A stretch of 64,000 bases of DNA from Sporothrix humicola (GCA_021396245.1 WNYE01000050.1:186001-250000); one strand, 5' to 3'; shown: positions 41,915 through 54,782, numbered from the stretch's first letter. Translations and numbers: made by a program. Notes: a model not told the origin generated them from the sequence alone.

Positions 41915-44900
41915 TTATTGCTGAGGCTGGGAAGGGACAGTGGGAGCACTGGGAACATATGTGACAGTACTTTGGTACTGTTGTTCTGAAGACACAGCAA
42001 CCACTGGATTACTCCACGTAGCGGGTTGAGTCTGGCCAGGATAGGCGGCCGTTCGAGGAACATCTGCGGGTTGCTGTGGCGAAGGCTGGGCCATGTTCTG
42101 AGGCATGGACTGAGGGACAGTCTGAGCCACTGGCTGAGGAGTTGGCTGTGCATATGGCTGGGCCGGTGCGAACTGCTGCTGAGGCTGATAGGGCATCTGC
42201 TGGGAAGCCCCCGGCTGAGGTTGATACTGCTGGTGCTGCTGCATGTTCTGTTGGTACTGGTACTGGTTCAGCTGCTGCGTGTGTTGATACTGCTGTTGTG
42301 GGTACTGATGTGGATTTTGATGTTGCGGAGGTTGCTGCTGAGGCTGCCTGATGGGAAGCTGCGTGATGCTGGAGAGCCGGAACTCATTCAGAGGAGTAGT
42401 TTCGCCACCGCCCGCTCCTCCACTGCGTCTGCCGGCACCTCTGCTACTCGACCCTCGCTTCATGCGACCCGGACGCAGCGACGAAGACGTTGTTGCATCT
42501 CCGACTGCATTCTCTTCGGCCAGCTCCATGGCTCGAAGACCCAGCTCTCTAGCCCGTGTCTCCGTGCTAGCGCCATGCACGCTCTTCAGATACTTGTAGA
42601 ACTCAAGGTAGGCTGCAGACACCTGCAGGATATGATCCACCCGTAGATGGACTGTCGTGTCCGAACCGGCATCTGCTTGACTTGTCAAATCGTACTTTTT
42701 CTTACTGGGCTGTGCATCGTATTCGGCCAGAGCGAGGGCTGTTTGACACGCGTTGCGGATTTGCCGTCCATTCCAACGGGCGTCGACGTTGGCACGCCAG
42801 TATTCGCGCATGTGCTGCTCGATTTTGATCTCATCAATCTTGATAGGTCGTCCCGCGTTCTTGTAGCGCTTGCGAATAAGTGACAGGTTAAGACGGAAAA
42901 TCTCAGCTGTGGCCGCCTCTTCCAGTTGCGGGTAGTAGAGGATCATATGAATGCGGGAGATGAAAGCCTCATCAATGTCTCCAATCCGGTTGGTGGTGAG
43001 AAACAATATGCCAGCATAGTACTCGAGGGTGCGAAGAAAGACTTTATTTGTTAGTTTTCACGGTGAAGAGAACGGTCCAGGGATGGCGGGTTTGTTTCAA
43101 TGCAAGTTAATGTAACTTACCAGCCACCATTCCGTTGCGAGTAAAATCATTGCGCCCACGAGCGGCGAGAAAGATTTCGGCTTCGTCGAGCAGAAGAATA
43201 CAGTCCCACCGGCTGGCCAGGGTAAACATATTCTGCAACGACTTTTCGACCTCCTTTGCGGTGGTTCCTAGGTCACCTAGGGAGTTGTCAGCAAAACCTC
43301 AGAAACTAGGGTTTGTAATGATTGTAGAATAATGTACCGCATGTGATCTGGATAAGTGGTTTCTTGAATTGTTCTGCGACACCCTCTGTACCTATGTTAG
43401 CATCTTGAAATGTTGTCCGAGATAAGCATAAAAATGAACCAAAAACAAAAGCAGAGGAGACGAGAGACTGGGTGGCTTGCCTGCAGTTGATGTTTTGCCA
43501 ACCCCCGGCGCACCGTGCAGGAGGATAATCAGGCCCTTTCCTTTGAGTGTTGTCAGTTTTTAATCCGAAGCGAGTTTTTTGTTCTCAATGGCAGCCATAC
43601 CTTTGCCTTTGATGATATCCACCTTCTCGTTCTGGCGATGTTTGGATAATTTGCTCCGAAAATGTTGAGAAACCAGTGAAAGTACTACGTGCTTGTGCCC
43701 GTCGGGGAGTACAAGACTTGAAAATGCAGTCTTTCTGGGGCCATGGATGTCGCCGCTATCGCTACTGTAGCCGTTGATGTTACTATTATCACTATCCGTG
43801 TCTCTGTCGTTGTCATCAAGATTGTTATCGCCAGGTGAAGAGTCACTGATTGTGTCGGCATTTTGGCGATGGCTCCTTATGCTGCTGAGAAAATCCAAGT
43901 CCAGCAACTCTGGAGAGACATATCATTAGCCGAGTTTACACAGAATTTGAGCTGGAACAACAAGTCACTCACCCCAAGAACGGTTTCTAAGAACGTAGCC
44001 GTGAACGCAATATGGCATGATCATGAGGTCGTCGTCAATTATCGACTCAATATTGAGAATGACTTCGGAAATATCTCGCGAAGCCAAAGATGGCCGGACG
44101 GAGGCATTCTGTCCGTCACGCATTTCGGTCAAATATTTCTCATGGGCCTTGTCTTCCACGTGAGAGTCGTCATATACGTTTTGACCATCACAGCACTCCC
44201 ATGTACAAAGGTCGACGTTGGCCTGTCTGCTTTCGTACACTTTTGACGAAACATTGGAAAAGCCCGGGAAAGCCTTTTTAATGTCCTCATCTTTGAACGC
44301 TTGCTGCGAATCTATTATGACTTGGCTCTCGACTTCGTCGTTGTTTGCGACCGTTGAACCAGCGTAAAACATGTGCTTGATTCCTGTTATTTCGAGAAAG
44401 AAGCGGCCACGGTCGACAAGTCGCTTTCGAAGCGTATAAATGTCGTGCAGGCTGCTACCATGGAGCGTGGAGGATCTGGCTGCGAGGTTAGATCGATGCA
44501 TATGACGGATTGGAATGACGGGCATATTTGCCACAAGGCGCTCGCCATCGAACTTGCGGACGGAAAACGTCTGTACGAGAGGGCCAACCATTTTGCCCCA
44601 GATTCCAATACGGACACAGACGATGACGGCATTTTGTTCCTGAGCTTCGGAACGCTCATCGTAAGGATCGCGCTTGGAATAATCGTAGTACGGATCTTTT
44701 CCCCTGTGCTTTCCTGAACGGACCACCAGGACACGGAGTGTTTGTTTGCTGTCCGAAGAGATGACAAGATCCCCTGCTGCGTACATGTGCCATATGTCGG
44801 AAAAATATATCCTATCGCAGCTGGCAGATCTCAAAAAGCTAACCCGCTTGCCAATGTAGCCATCCATAAATGAGACAAGGCAAGCAACGTGTCGTGCTTC

Positions 44901-46277
44901 CGCTGCTTTCTGCGCATGCCTGCTGTACAACGATGACGCATCAGACATCGTCTTGTCTTCATCTTCACCATCAGCGGATTCCGGGTCAAGCTGTTCCTCC
45001 GACGCAGAATTAGTCCTCCTCGTTTCGCCATGCTGGTCATTGGCCTCATCAGTTGAATTCTCCAAAGGTGGACCATTGATGTTCAGCAATGATTGTCGAA
45101 GAAGCTTTTCCTCTTCGTCCAATCGTTGAAGAAGGAGGCGGATGTCGGCATCGTGGTAGGTCAGAAAACGATATGGTCGTAGCAGAACAACATTGGCGTT
45201 GTCTGCATTGCCACCCATCACAGGAATTTTAACATCGCCAATTTTTGATAACAGACGAATTAGTTCGCTGGACCAGATAGATATTCGTTCCGGTAGAGGA
45301 GAGGTTCCGTTGTATTCTGAAAGGATGGGCGACACTGCGCTGATCGGTGCACTCCGCTCGGCAAATAGATTTCCTGTGGAGGGAATATTCGTTGAGATCC
45401 GTGGTTCATCATCCAGTACATAAATGCCTTTGAAGGTATGGGACGACCAAAATATCGTTTTGAAATGATCCCATTCCACGTTCTTCAACAAGGCCTCGTT
45501 GCTAGCCTCATCTAGACTGCCAACGAGAGTGTCTGAGTTTTTCTGTCCTTCCCAGTGTTGGCCTTTTCTGAGACGCAGTCTTCGCTCCTGGTCGCGCTTC
45601 TTTTTCAACCTGGTGTACCGCTTCTTCTGTGCATTCAAACGGTCGATTTCCCACTCGTAATCTCCACGCAGACGAGCTTGAAAGTAGTCGAAGTCACGAG
45701 TTCGTGTTGAGTCATCGCTGTCCCACTGACTGCTGTCATCTTCGTCCCATTGATTGGGGGGGCCTAGTTTCGATGGCTGGACGGGACGCAGAGACGTTGG
45801 GATTCGTTGGCCCTTTCGTTGTCGGGAACTGCCCATGTTAAGCCATATATCGCGTTCTCTCACGTTGCGAAACCAACGACGCGTGGGCTTCCCCTCGGGA
45901 CGAGTGGCTGAAATACGGTAATCCTTGGTACGATTTTTGGGCATCGGCTCCCACCCGATAGGACCTCCGCCATTTCCGAAGTCTGCGCGCTCGTCTGCCC
46001 ACTCGTTTGCCTTCTCCTCTGTTCTTTTCACCCAGTTCTGTCCTTTCGTCGGCCCGGTGGCTGATTCTGCCGCGTTTCCGTCAGCGCCTTTCAAAAAAAG
46101 CACCTTCTCTTGCAAGAAGGAAATCTCGGCCAGCAGACTGTCAAGCACTCGATGAGAGGTCCTGTCCGATGCGGAAATTGGGGCAGGCTCTCCACCACCC
46201 TTGTCGATATCATCGTCCGCAGATGGCGCCGCATCAGCGTTGTCGGTGTCGTCATTGATCGTCACGGCCGTGGCCAT
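41915..46277 (-). CDS. Large AAA+ ATPase of the fungal DUF7025 type, with Gln-rich C-terminal tail
   Basis: Six exons, 46277-43973, 43909-43601, 43540-43481, 43385-43338, 43276-43121 and 43041-41915, encode 1334 aa; all phases agree. The order is: a disordered acidic N-terminus, a basic coiled region (KKRYTRLKKKRDQERRLRLRK), the middle DUF7025-like domain (FSDIWHMYAAGDLVISSD), then the AAA module. Walker A GAPGVGKT lies near 881-888, Walker B ILLLDEAEIF near 934-943, with LTTNRIGDIDEAFISRIH after them as the SRH/arginine-finger region. Residues ~1190-1334 are Gln/Pro/Tyr-rich and prion-like. Intron 3 has a GC donor. The gene resembles widespread mould ATPases without a known substrate; remodelling or disassembly of a protein complex is the expected type of activity. 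Confidence 0.85.
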
Positions 46278-47138
46278 GATGAACTTGTTGAACAGAGTAC
46301 GTATGAAGCCGAGTAGTAATTTCTGAACCCAGGTAATAAAAGGAGGGAAGTTGAAGAGAAGTAGTCAGCGGTTGTGCAGTAAGGATAGCGCAGGCGAAAT
46401 GCAGCAAGGCAGCTTGCAAAAATATGAACAAGAACATATAAAACGAAAAAAAAGACACAAGTTAAACTGGAGGCTTTCTAAAAATGAAATGCAAGAAGTT
46501 GTTCGCAACAATCCGGGAGAGGGGGCGCCATTCGAGAGGTTCGGTTGAGTCTTTGGCCCCATCAAAAGGTTCCCTCCGGCCCAACAGGCTGCTACATAGT
46601 TTGTTCTCCCCTCGTAGCATCTCGTCACATGGTCGTAACGGCCCCCATCACAGCGCTAAACCAATCACAATGCACGGTTCATTTGCATCCTGTATCACGA
46701 CGGCACAAAAAGCGGCCGCATATGCAGAGAGCGTCACATATTCGGCCCCCAACATGCGGACGAAATCAAATTCGCTCAAATGAACATGCGAATACGCCGG
46801 ATGCCCTTCGATATTTAAGAAGCACAGGATCTGGAGAAACTCCACGTGGAATTTGTGACCGCTTCTACGACGTAAAAAGTACACAATTTCAACGATGTCC
46901 GGATGACACTGCTCAAATCAGACACTAAAAACGGAAACGCCCCGATGCGCCGAGCCGCCCGATTGTTTAAACAGCGGGGCCAATAAGTGGACCCAACGGC
47001 ACGGGAAACAGCGACCACATTCACACAAAGCCGGCAAACAGTGGCTGATTGCTCTTTCCCAAAACATTGTCGACATATCTAGAAGGCACGGTTTCTTCCC
47101 CATCTCGTGTATCCAATAAACATCAACATCCGCTAAAC
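46278..47138. other. Divergent intergenic region, AAA+ gene / NLR-like gene
   Basis: About 860 bp. Short frames on both strands lack bias. It is probably a shared 5' region; the end has CATCAACATCCGCTAAAC before the ATG at 47139. Confidence 0.5.
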
Positions 47139-49580
47139 ATGGAAAATGATAATCGAAGCGAGATTCCCCTTGTCAGACTGCAGCCAGAGTCTGTCGACTT
47201 TATTGAAAACCACCTTGATGCTTACCATCCCGGTTTCGCCAATCCTCCGTCGCACTATGATGCAAACCTCAAAAGATTCGTTCTGGACAAGCCGCTTTCC
47301 GAAATGGACGACGAGATCATCGCCGCCCACAATAGAGCACAGTGGGCTCTTACGGGGCACGGATCTACGGCGGGGACGCTGAGGCCTTTTCAACATTCCT
47401 CGACGAACCTTCCCGTCATCCAGGCCCAGTCAATGCCAGCGAGACAGGCAGCGGAGCCTATTGCTGCGCTCAAGTTTTGGGATGATCTATTTGAGCCATC
47501 CATGGACCGATTTCTTCAGGCGAGCCCTAATGAGCCCAAGGAAATCAAGCAACATGGCGGCATCCGCCAACAACACGACTGGACAGGCGTCTTCAACACG
47601 CTAGAGTCGGCCAAAATCGCGTACAGCCAGACAGACGGCAGCTTCAAGGGTACGATTCGCAAGGTGTATCGAAAGACGTCGGATCATGCCGGTGGCCTTA
47701 CGCTTTCAATGGTGAAGATGGCCAAAGACACAGTGGACAGTGAATACATATCCCCAGTTCTTGGGGCATTGAGGCTAGTTCTAGAAGTGAGTTCATGCAA
47801 ATGCATCCCCAATTATGGCCTTCCATGTCATTTACTTTTCCTTCTCTTTTTTTCTTTTTTTCTTATTTTTCCCCCTAATATTTTCTGTGGTATTTCCTGT
47901 ACTGACGTCTCTTAGGCTGCAGCCAAGGCATCCAAACTACGCCACGACATGACCGCCGCTTTCGACGATATCGATCGCAATTTTGTCGAGGTGGAGGTGT
48001 ACGTGCAGGAGTTCCCAGGCGACGACAACATCAAGCAAGCGTCAATCGATCTGATCGCATCTGTACTTTGCGCGGTTGAGTCTGTTTTGGGATTTTTCGT
48101 CTCCAGTGGCTGTCAGTAACGCGTTTCAATCCACGACAGTACGGCTTTACTTGTTGTCGATGCTAACTGCATTACATGTATTGTTTAGTAAAACGTGCTT
48201 TACGGGCCACGTTTACCGCCGACGACTATCGTAAAGCTATTGACAAGAGCCTTGCGGATATCAAGATGAAGAGCTCAGACCTCATTCGCGAGGTAAACAT
48301 GTCCAAGACACAAAGGGACCACAATTTCCAGTCCCAGTCTCTCATCAGTAAGTCTACGTCCATCTTATCGTCGCGTTGTATATCGCAGAATATTTGAATA
48401 ACATGAGCAATGCTAACTGAACATAGATGACGCCTACACGCACCACGTAATGGCTCAGGTTCTGTCAATGGCCCATGGCACAAAGAACGAGTTCATGTCC
48501 ATGGTCAGTGGACTGGTCGATGGTATGTTACCAAGAGTACCACTGGAATCGAAACAAAGTACTCTTTACGCCATGGCCGTATCTGTTGTCTAACCACAAT
48601 CATTGGCAGGTATAAAAACTATGCAAGCCTACCAGCAGACAAGTCTAATGGTCTCCTCAATGCCGACATCGCGGCCCTTGACACCCATTTCGACAGTTGC
48701 CAGTGGCTCCTCCCCTCGCATTGATCATCTTTGGATCTGCCCACAGGACATTCTCGATTGGATCGCCATTCCGGACCTGGCGAAACAGGACATGGAGTAC
48801 ATGTCAAGTCGCAATTTTCCTCTGGTATCTTCCGCTGAGCATGGGCACGCACAGCAACTTGTCACACAGCACCAGTTCAGGGGCTGGCTTACCCTCCCAC
48901 AATCCTCCCAGCTACTGATTCATGGAAACGATGGCGACAACTTGCGCCCTGTCACGGGCTTATCCTTGTTTTGTGCCTCAATGGCACTTAATTTTGCCAG
49001 CCATCCTCAGATCATTCGCCTGTTGTTTTTCTGTGGCCTGCATTCCGAGAAGGAGAGCTGGCTCTATGGTGCCGACAACTATGACGAAGAACAAGACGAA
49101 ACTATTGGCGCACGGGCTATTATTTCTAGCTTCATCTGCCAGCTTCTATGCGCATATGATTTTGGCCCAGAGCTCCCATTAGGCCCTGGTACGGAGGAAG
49201 CTATACTCGAAGGGGAGGTTGAGGATCTGTGTGAGATATTCAGCATTCTCGTCCGCCAACTCCCGTCAGATATTGTGGTCATGTGCATCATTGACGGCGC
49301 TGCATATTACGAGCGGCCCGAGTTCATTGACGACACTGAAGTCGTCGTGGCGCACATATTGCAAATGTCGACAGACCCGGCAATATCGGCACTGATCAAG
49401 GTCATCATCGCCACTTCTACCCAAACGACAGTCATCCGTCAACCATTTCCAGACGGAATGATCCTGTCCATGGCTGGAATGGCAGATGCTCAGTGGGAGC
49501 CCAGTCAGGCAAGAATGACTCGGATACTGAACGAAGAGAAGCCTGCACAACCATCAGTTGAGGTCATTGAGTTTGCATAA
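47139..49580 (+). CDS. NLR/STAND-like protein with degenerate P-loop, five exons
   Basis: Proposed exons are 47139-47786, 47916-48105, 48189-48347, 48427-48522 and 48610-49580, giving 687 aa. The second intron is the weak point: its donor (GTGGCT at 48106) is poor, but the better GTAACG at 48116 breaks the frame. Residues ~105-330 are helical and resemble the N-terminal domain (DUF7708 type) of fungal STAND proteins. A compact NTPase-like part follows. LLIHGNDGDN near residue 466 stands where a Walker A would be, without the GK[ST]. LFCASMALNF, IRLLFFCGLH and the Walker-B-like VVMCIIDG near 586 keep the rest of the fold. No C-terminal repeats are present. It may be an NLR-like regulator or a decoy; function is not known. 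Confidence 0.6.
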
Positions 49581-50129
49581 TTCATCTATTATTGTTTCCT
49601 TTCACATCCAAATATGGTTACTTTATCTATTTAAGTTTTGTTTGTTTTTTCCTATGTACGATGGTTTTTTTATTTCTTTTTTCTTTCCTGTTGTCGAGTT
49701 TAATTTCTGTTATGTTCAATGGAAAGAATGTCATATTTCGCCCGATATAAAAATTAAAACAAACCAAAATAACAAAATTATCCTGGTACTATCGCTTTAT
49801 TTTTTTGTTCCAGTACGAAAGAGCATGCGACGTAGGGTATCGCCATACTTATCCGTATCTGCCTTGTCGAAATCATCGACTCCAGAATTAATGTTAATGG
49901 TCATTTCTCTGGAATGGTGGGAATCCGAACTGCTTACACTGATTATGAAAGAGGTCGTTCAATGAAATCACGTATTTACCTGAGGCCGTGTGAATATTCG
50001 GCAACGTGACCACAGTGGGCGCCTAACTGCTATCCCTTGGAAGGCCTCATGGCGCGAATTGCGTCGTTGGTTTATTGGTTCCATGGTCGTCGTGTCGGTC
50101 CGGCGGTTGGCCTCCTTTTTTCTTCTTCA

Positions 50130-50174
<45 letters not shown>

Positions 50175-50639
50175 ATCAGAGCAAATATTTAAGACATACT
50201 CTACTCACCGAAGACCAACATCGTCCCCATAAAAATTATGGGAGCAAATGACGGTCTCGCCGTCGCGGTCTGCAAGCCATGGGCCGGGCCACTGACGGGG
50301 CGGTTGTCATGAGCCCCACTTTCGTCAATTTGATTCGCTGTCATTCAACAGTGGTGGGCGGCTACACTCGCAAGCCTCCAAGGCGAAGCGATGCTGGGAC
50401 CTGTTGACACACTCTTGTTCCGTATGCTGTATTTCTTCTTGCATATTTCATAAGTATATATTAGAAGTGTCCAGAAATACACTATTTAACGTGAAAGTCG
50501 ATATTCACATCTAAAACACTGCAATCATTCTTCAATCACTTCTTTAAGGCGTGCTTTAACCTTGTCCATATTGTCCTCTGGCTTTCATACACCAACTCAT
50601 TTCAATAACATACTCCACACCATATCACAACAGCACACG
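49581..50639. other. Intergenic region with poly-T tract
   Basis: About 1.06 kb with AT-rich 3' flank and a poly-T run of about 40 at 50131-50170. No supported gene. The end is a CAC/ACA-rich leader before the first DUF3632-type gene. Confidence 0.5.
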
Positions 50640-51968
50640 ATGGAGTCAGACGAGATGGGATCCAACGACGAATTTGACTGGGACGACCTGTCCGATCTGG
50701 ACGAAGACGAAACAATTCTTTACAAAACTGTGTCTGAAATCTTCGACGGCCCGGGAACGATACGAGAACGGGCATTCCGGTGCAGCAATGCACTGCGAGT
50801 ACTTGGGGCCAGAAAAACGACCAAGAATGACGTGGACGGTTTTGAGTACGATGTATCGCTAATCTTCAGCACCCTTGCCAAAAATTTGGAGCCGGGAGAG
50901 CCAAAACAACAATATGTCGTGGAGGTGTTTCGAGCTCTCGTAAAAACGGGAGGGCTTATTTCAGAGGTAGCTCACTACAACAACTCCTAGTTATGCTCCA
51001 TATGTGGCCTCCACAAATGAAAAATGTCAGCGGGAAAAATATTAACACACCTTTAGGCATCCGACACTGAATGGTCTATGTTTTACGATTTTACCCAGTA
51101 CATGTACGACTGCTGGGGCGGTGAGTACTCCAAGGGTGGACTCCATCTGGACTCGCGTTAATGCACGTACTGACAATACGGGCCAAAAGACCCCTCAGAC
51201 TATCACGGCTGCTCGTTGGGGGAAATGAACAGGTATTTCAATGTCAACTCGTTTATGGCAAGGATCACAACGAAAACATTTCAACCCTATCCTCCCAACA
51301 ACCGGTACCCGGGATACGCCATGAGCCAGGCACTCCTGCAAGAGCCGCCCGCCAAAGAATGGCTGGACGGACGGGTCCAGTATGTCAGGCTGTGGAATAC
51401 GACAGAGTGGGTTCTGCAGTCCGGTGATGTATGGCCCCCCGAAGTCGCCAAAGACAAGCCCTTTACCGAAAAGCAGATGGCGAATGTGGCGGTCAACTAC
51501 CCATGGCGGCCGGTTGAGGCGGCTCTCCGGGGTGTAGATAAGATTAACTTTTTCATCACTGGACTGGGCGAGTTTGTGGGCAGGAAAGAGGAGCTCAACC
51601 TTGACGAGGACCTTGTCGAGCGGATAACTAAATCTATTGGTGTCATGACTACCTTTATGGCCCACTACGAGCCTCCGGATGATGAGGAGGAGGTCACACA
51701 GGAGTTGGAGGCTGTCGAGGAGCTGGAGCCTATCCAGGCGTTGGAGATCAACCAAGAGTTGGAGGTCACTCAGGAACTGGAGACCGTCCAGGGGTTGGAG
51801 GCTCTCCGGGAGTGGGACAATATCCTACAGTGGGACAATACACCGGAGGGGCATTACACTTGTGACGTTGAAGCTAGTGAATCGGATGAGGAATGGCATA
51901 CATTGCTTTTCTATGTCCCGAAAAAAGAAAGGGTAGTGAAAGAAAAGAAGGATGGAAATCAGCCGTAG
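50640..51968 (+). CDS. DUF3632-type protein, paralog A, with hexapeptide repeats
   Basis: Exons 50640-50966, 51057-51120 and 51190-51968 encode 389 aa. Splicing is supported by the copy at 57155-58280, which has introns at the same places and phases and an identical 64-nt middle exon. Exon 1 encodes an acidic start and a helical part (GTIRERAFRCSNALRVLGA); exon 3 has the core FNVNSFMARITTKTF, RLWNTTEWVLQSGDV and PVEAALRGVDKINFF. I assign DUF3632 from this pattern (NSF.AR, .W.AA.WI..GD); it is a fungal family of unknown function. Residues ~276-315 form about six hexapeptides of type QELEAV, absent in the paralog. There is no signal peptide. Confidence 0.7.
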
Positions 51969-52632
51969 TAAGTGTCGGTCTTTAATCTTGTTTGGGGCTG
52001 GGTAACCTCTCTATTTCCACACGAGCTTTGAGTTTTGAATGAGGGATGGCCGAGATACGACGTGAACAAATAGAGCATATATACCGTCCCAGAAAACATC
52101 CATATTACTGAACAATGGTTTCTTTTTTTTTCCAAAAGAAGTGCGCACCCACATATGCTACGAGTTCAGAAACCACTTGAACTTCCACAGGATGCCTTCT
52201 TTCACAGCCAAGCGTTTGCTGGTTTGTTATGTATGGAAATGGTGATTGTAAGCAAATAAATGCGATTTATTGAAGCGCAGTCGGTGTCGGACGTTTTTAG
52301 CACCGAGGTGCGGCTCTTTGATAGCTTACATCGGCTGAAAATGCGCCAGCGATAGCGAGCAAAGGATCTGATAGCGTGTGTAGTGGCCACTAAATCCTGG
52401 CAATAGCATAGCGGTGATCCACCCCGCAGCCAAGACATCTGATAATTTTGCATGTCCGCCCGTCTTTGTATTTATTTTCCGTATTTTTGTACTTTGTCCC
52501 CTTTCTTTATCAATCAATTTCACAATTTTTGAGCTTCACAAAAAAAAAACCCCCCAAAAAACCAAGGTTGAGCAAGCAAAGTGAAAATCAAAACAACTAC
52601 ACAAGTATTACTGCCCAGTACAGCTCGATACA
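51969..52632. other. Intergenic region
   Basis: About 660 bp of mostly AT-rich DNA with an A/C-run near 52540-52560. It ends in the 5' leader of the S9 peptidase gene. No gene is seen. Confidence 0.5.
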
Positions 52633-54782
52633 ATGTAAGTGACCCATGAATCAGGTCTCAAATTATTGAATATTGACATTTCCCTCTCTCAAGGCCGATC
52701 AAGCCGGACGCCGAGTATGACTGGCTCGAAGCGGCCACCGCGCCGGAGTGTCTTGAGTGGGCGGCCGCGGAGACGAAGCTCGCGACAGATCACCTCGATG
52801 CTCTCCCGCAGAAGAAGATTGTCGAGGAGCGGCTCCGCGAGCTGATTGCCAACAAGGCGGCTCCGGAGGAGCGGCAGGTCGCCGGCAAGCTGTACCGGCT
52901 GCAAAAAAGCGCCGAGAACCAGTCCGGCGTTTTCCAGATGGCCGAAATGAACCCAGACGGCAGCGCCGGCGACTGGCGCGTGGTGATTGACCTGGGCGCG
53001 CTCAGCCAGGCCGAGGGCAAGAACTATGTGTTTGTCGACTTTGACCTGCAGAGCCGTGTGCTGGGGCCGGACGGCACGCGTGTGCTGCTGTACCTGTCAG
53101 ACGGCGGTTCGGACCTAGTGGAGGCGGTCGAGGTGGAGGCCGGCGTCGGGCTTGTCGAGGGCGGATTTCGGGCCGGACCGGACCGGCTGGCCGTCTGCTA
53201 CATGGGCCCCGACCACATCCTGATCCAGACCTCAACCACCAACGGCCTCAAGACCATGGCCGGCATGCCGTGCTCGACATTCATTTGGAAGCGCGGCACG
53301 CCCTTGACCGAAGCCAAGGAGGTGTACACGGCGCCTGCCACAGATGCCATCAGTCTGCTGACATCGGTGGGTCCGCCGGAAAACGGCCGCGCCATCATCA
53401 ACCGTGCGATTGACTACACCGTGTGGCAGCACTACTCGGTGACTCTCGACGGCACTGTCACCGAGCTGCCCCTGCCACGGAGACAGTGTCTGCTTGTGCC
53501 GCCACGCAGCACTGACGAGCATCTTGTCGTGTCGCTCCTGTACAAGGCCGTCGTGCGCGGCGAGGAAGTGCCTGCAGGTTCGATCCTTGCCTGTTCCACC
53601 GATCCAAACACACCTGAAGACGAGAGAGTCAGCGTTGTCTTCGCACCTGGCGAGAACGAGTACACCCCACATGTGGTTGCCGATGGCGTGCAGGTAAGCC
53701 GCTCGCGCGTGATGCTCACGGTGACCAAGGACGGCAAGGAGCGCCGCCAGATCATGCAGTGGGACAAGGCCAGCCGCACGTGGTCTGAGGTTCGACGCAT
53801 ACCGATCGACGTTGGCTCGCATCATTCACTGTTGGGAGGCGACTACTACAGTGAGACATTTGTGGTCAGTGAATCAGGCCTGCTGCGGCCTACCGTGTCG
53901 TGGATTGAGACAGAGGATGGTGGCAAGGCCGAGTTCTACAAGCAGCCGGCAGTCTTTGACGTGGACAAGTTCCAGCTGGAACAGCACTCGGCCATCAGCA
54001 AGGACGGTGCATCGGTTGACTATGTTCTCCTGTCGCCAAAGAACAGCGCCGGCCCAGGCAAGACGCCCACTCTTGTCACGGCCTATGGTGTCATGGGCAT
54101 CTCCATGATGATGCGCCATCTCGACCCGATCTTGGGCGGCGTCTCACTCGTTCCGTGGCTCGAGAGCGGCGGTGCACTGGCTGTTGCTCTTGTCCGTGGC
54201 GGAAGCGAAAAGGGTCCGGAATGGCACTCGGCTGCACAAGGCGTAAACCGCCAAAAGTCCTATGACGATTTCATTGCCGTGGCCGAGAAACTGGTTGCTG
54301 ATGGTGTCACATCTCCGCAACATATGGGCGTCTTTGGAGCGTCTGGCGGTGGACTGTTGGCTGCTGTCATGGCCGTCCAGCGCCCGGACCTGTTTGGCGC
54401 CGTTGTGGCCGACGTGCCCATGACGGACATGATCCGTTTCCCGCTGCTGGGCATGGGCGGCGCCTGGGTCAAGGAATATGGCGACCCGTCCGACCCGGAT
54501 ATGATCGATGCCATTCGTGCCTACTCGCCTCTGCACAATATTGTCAATGACTCCCCAACACCGTATCCGCCCCAGCTTGTTACCGTCTCCACCAAAGACG
54601 ACCGCGTTGGTGTTGGCCATGCCCGCAAGTTTGTCGCCAAGATGAAGGATGCCGGCGCTCCCGACATCTTCTTGCACGAGGACAGCAAGGGCGGCCACAA
54701 TGTCAGCGACTCCTTCAAGAATGCCCAGCTCATGAGCCGCCGCGTGGCCTTTTTGATCAACCGTCTGCAGTCAAAGGCATGA
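52633..54782 (+). CDS. Prolyl oligopeptidase-family serine peptidase (S9), start codon split by an intron
   Basis: Exon 1 contributes the bases AT (52633-52634) and exon 2 starts with G at 52694, so the ATG is rebuilt by splicing a 59-nt GTAAGT...AG intron. The frame gives 696 aa, the family's usual length. Without this, translation would begin at an internal ATG (52938) and lose ~80 conserved N-terminal residues (DAEYDWLEAATAPECLEW). The N-terminal propeller precedes an alpha/beta hydrolase domain with GASGGG (Ser551), KDDRV (Asp ~636) and KGGHNVSD (His669), the catalytic triad. No signal peptide is present, so it is probably cytosolic. Such enzymes cut short Pro-containing or related peptides. 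Confidence 0.88.
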
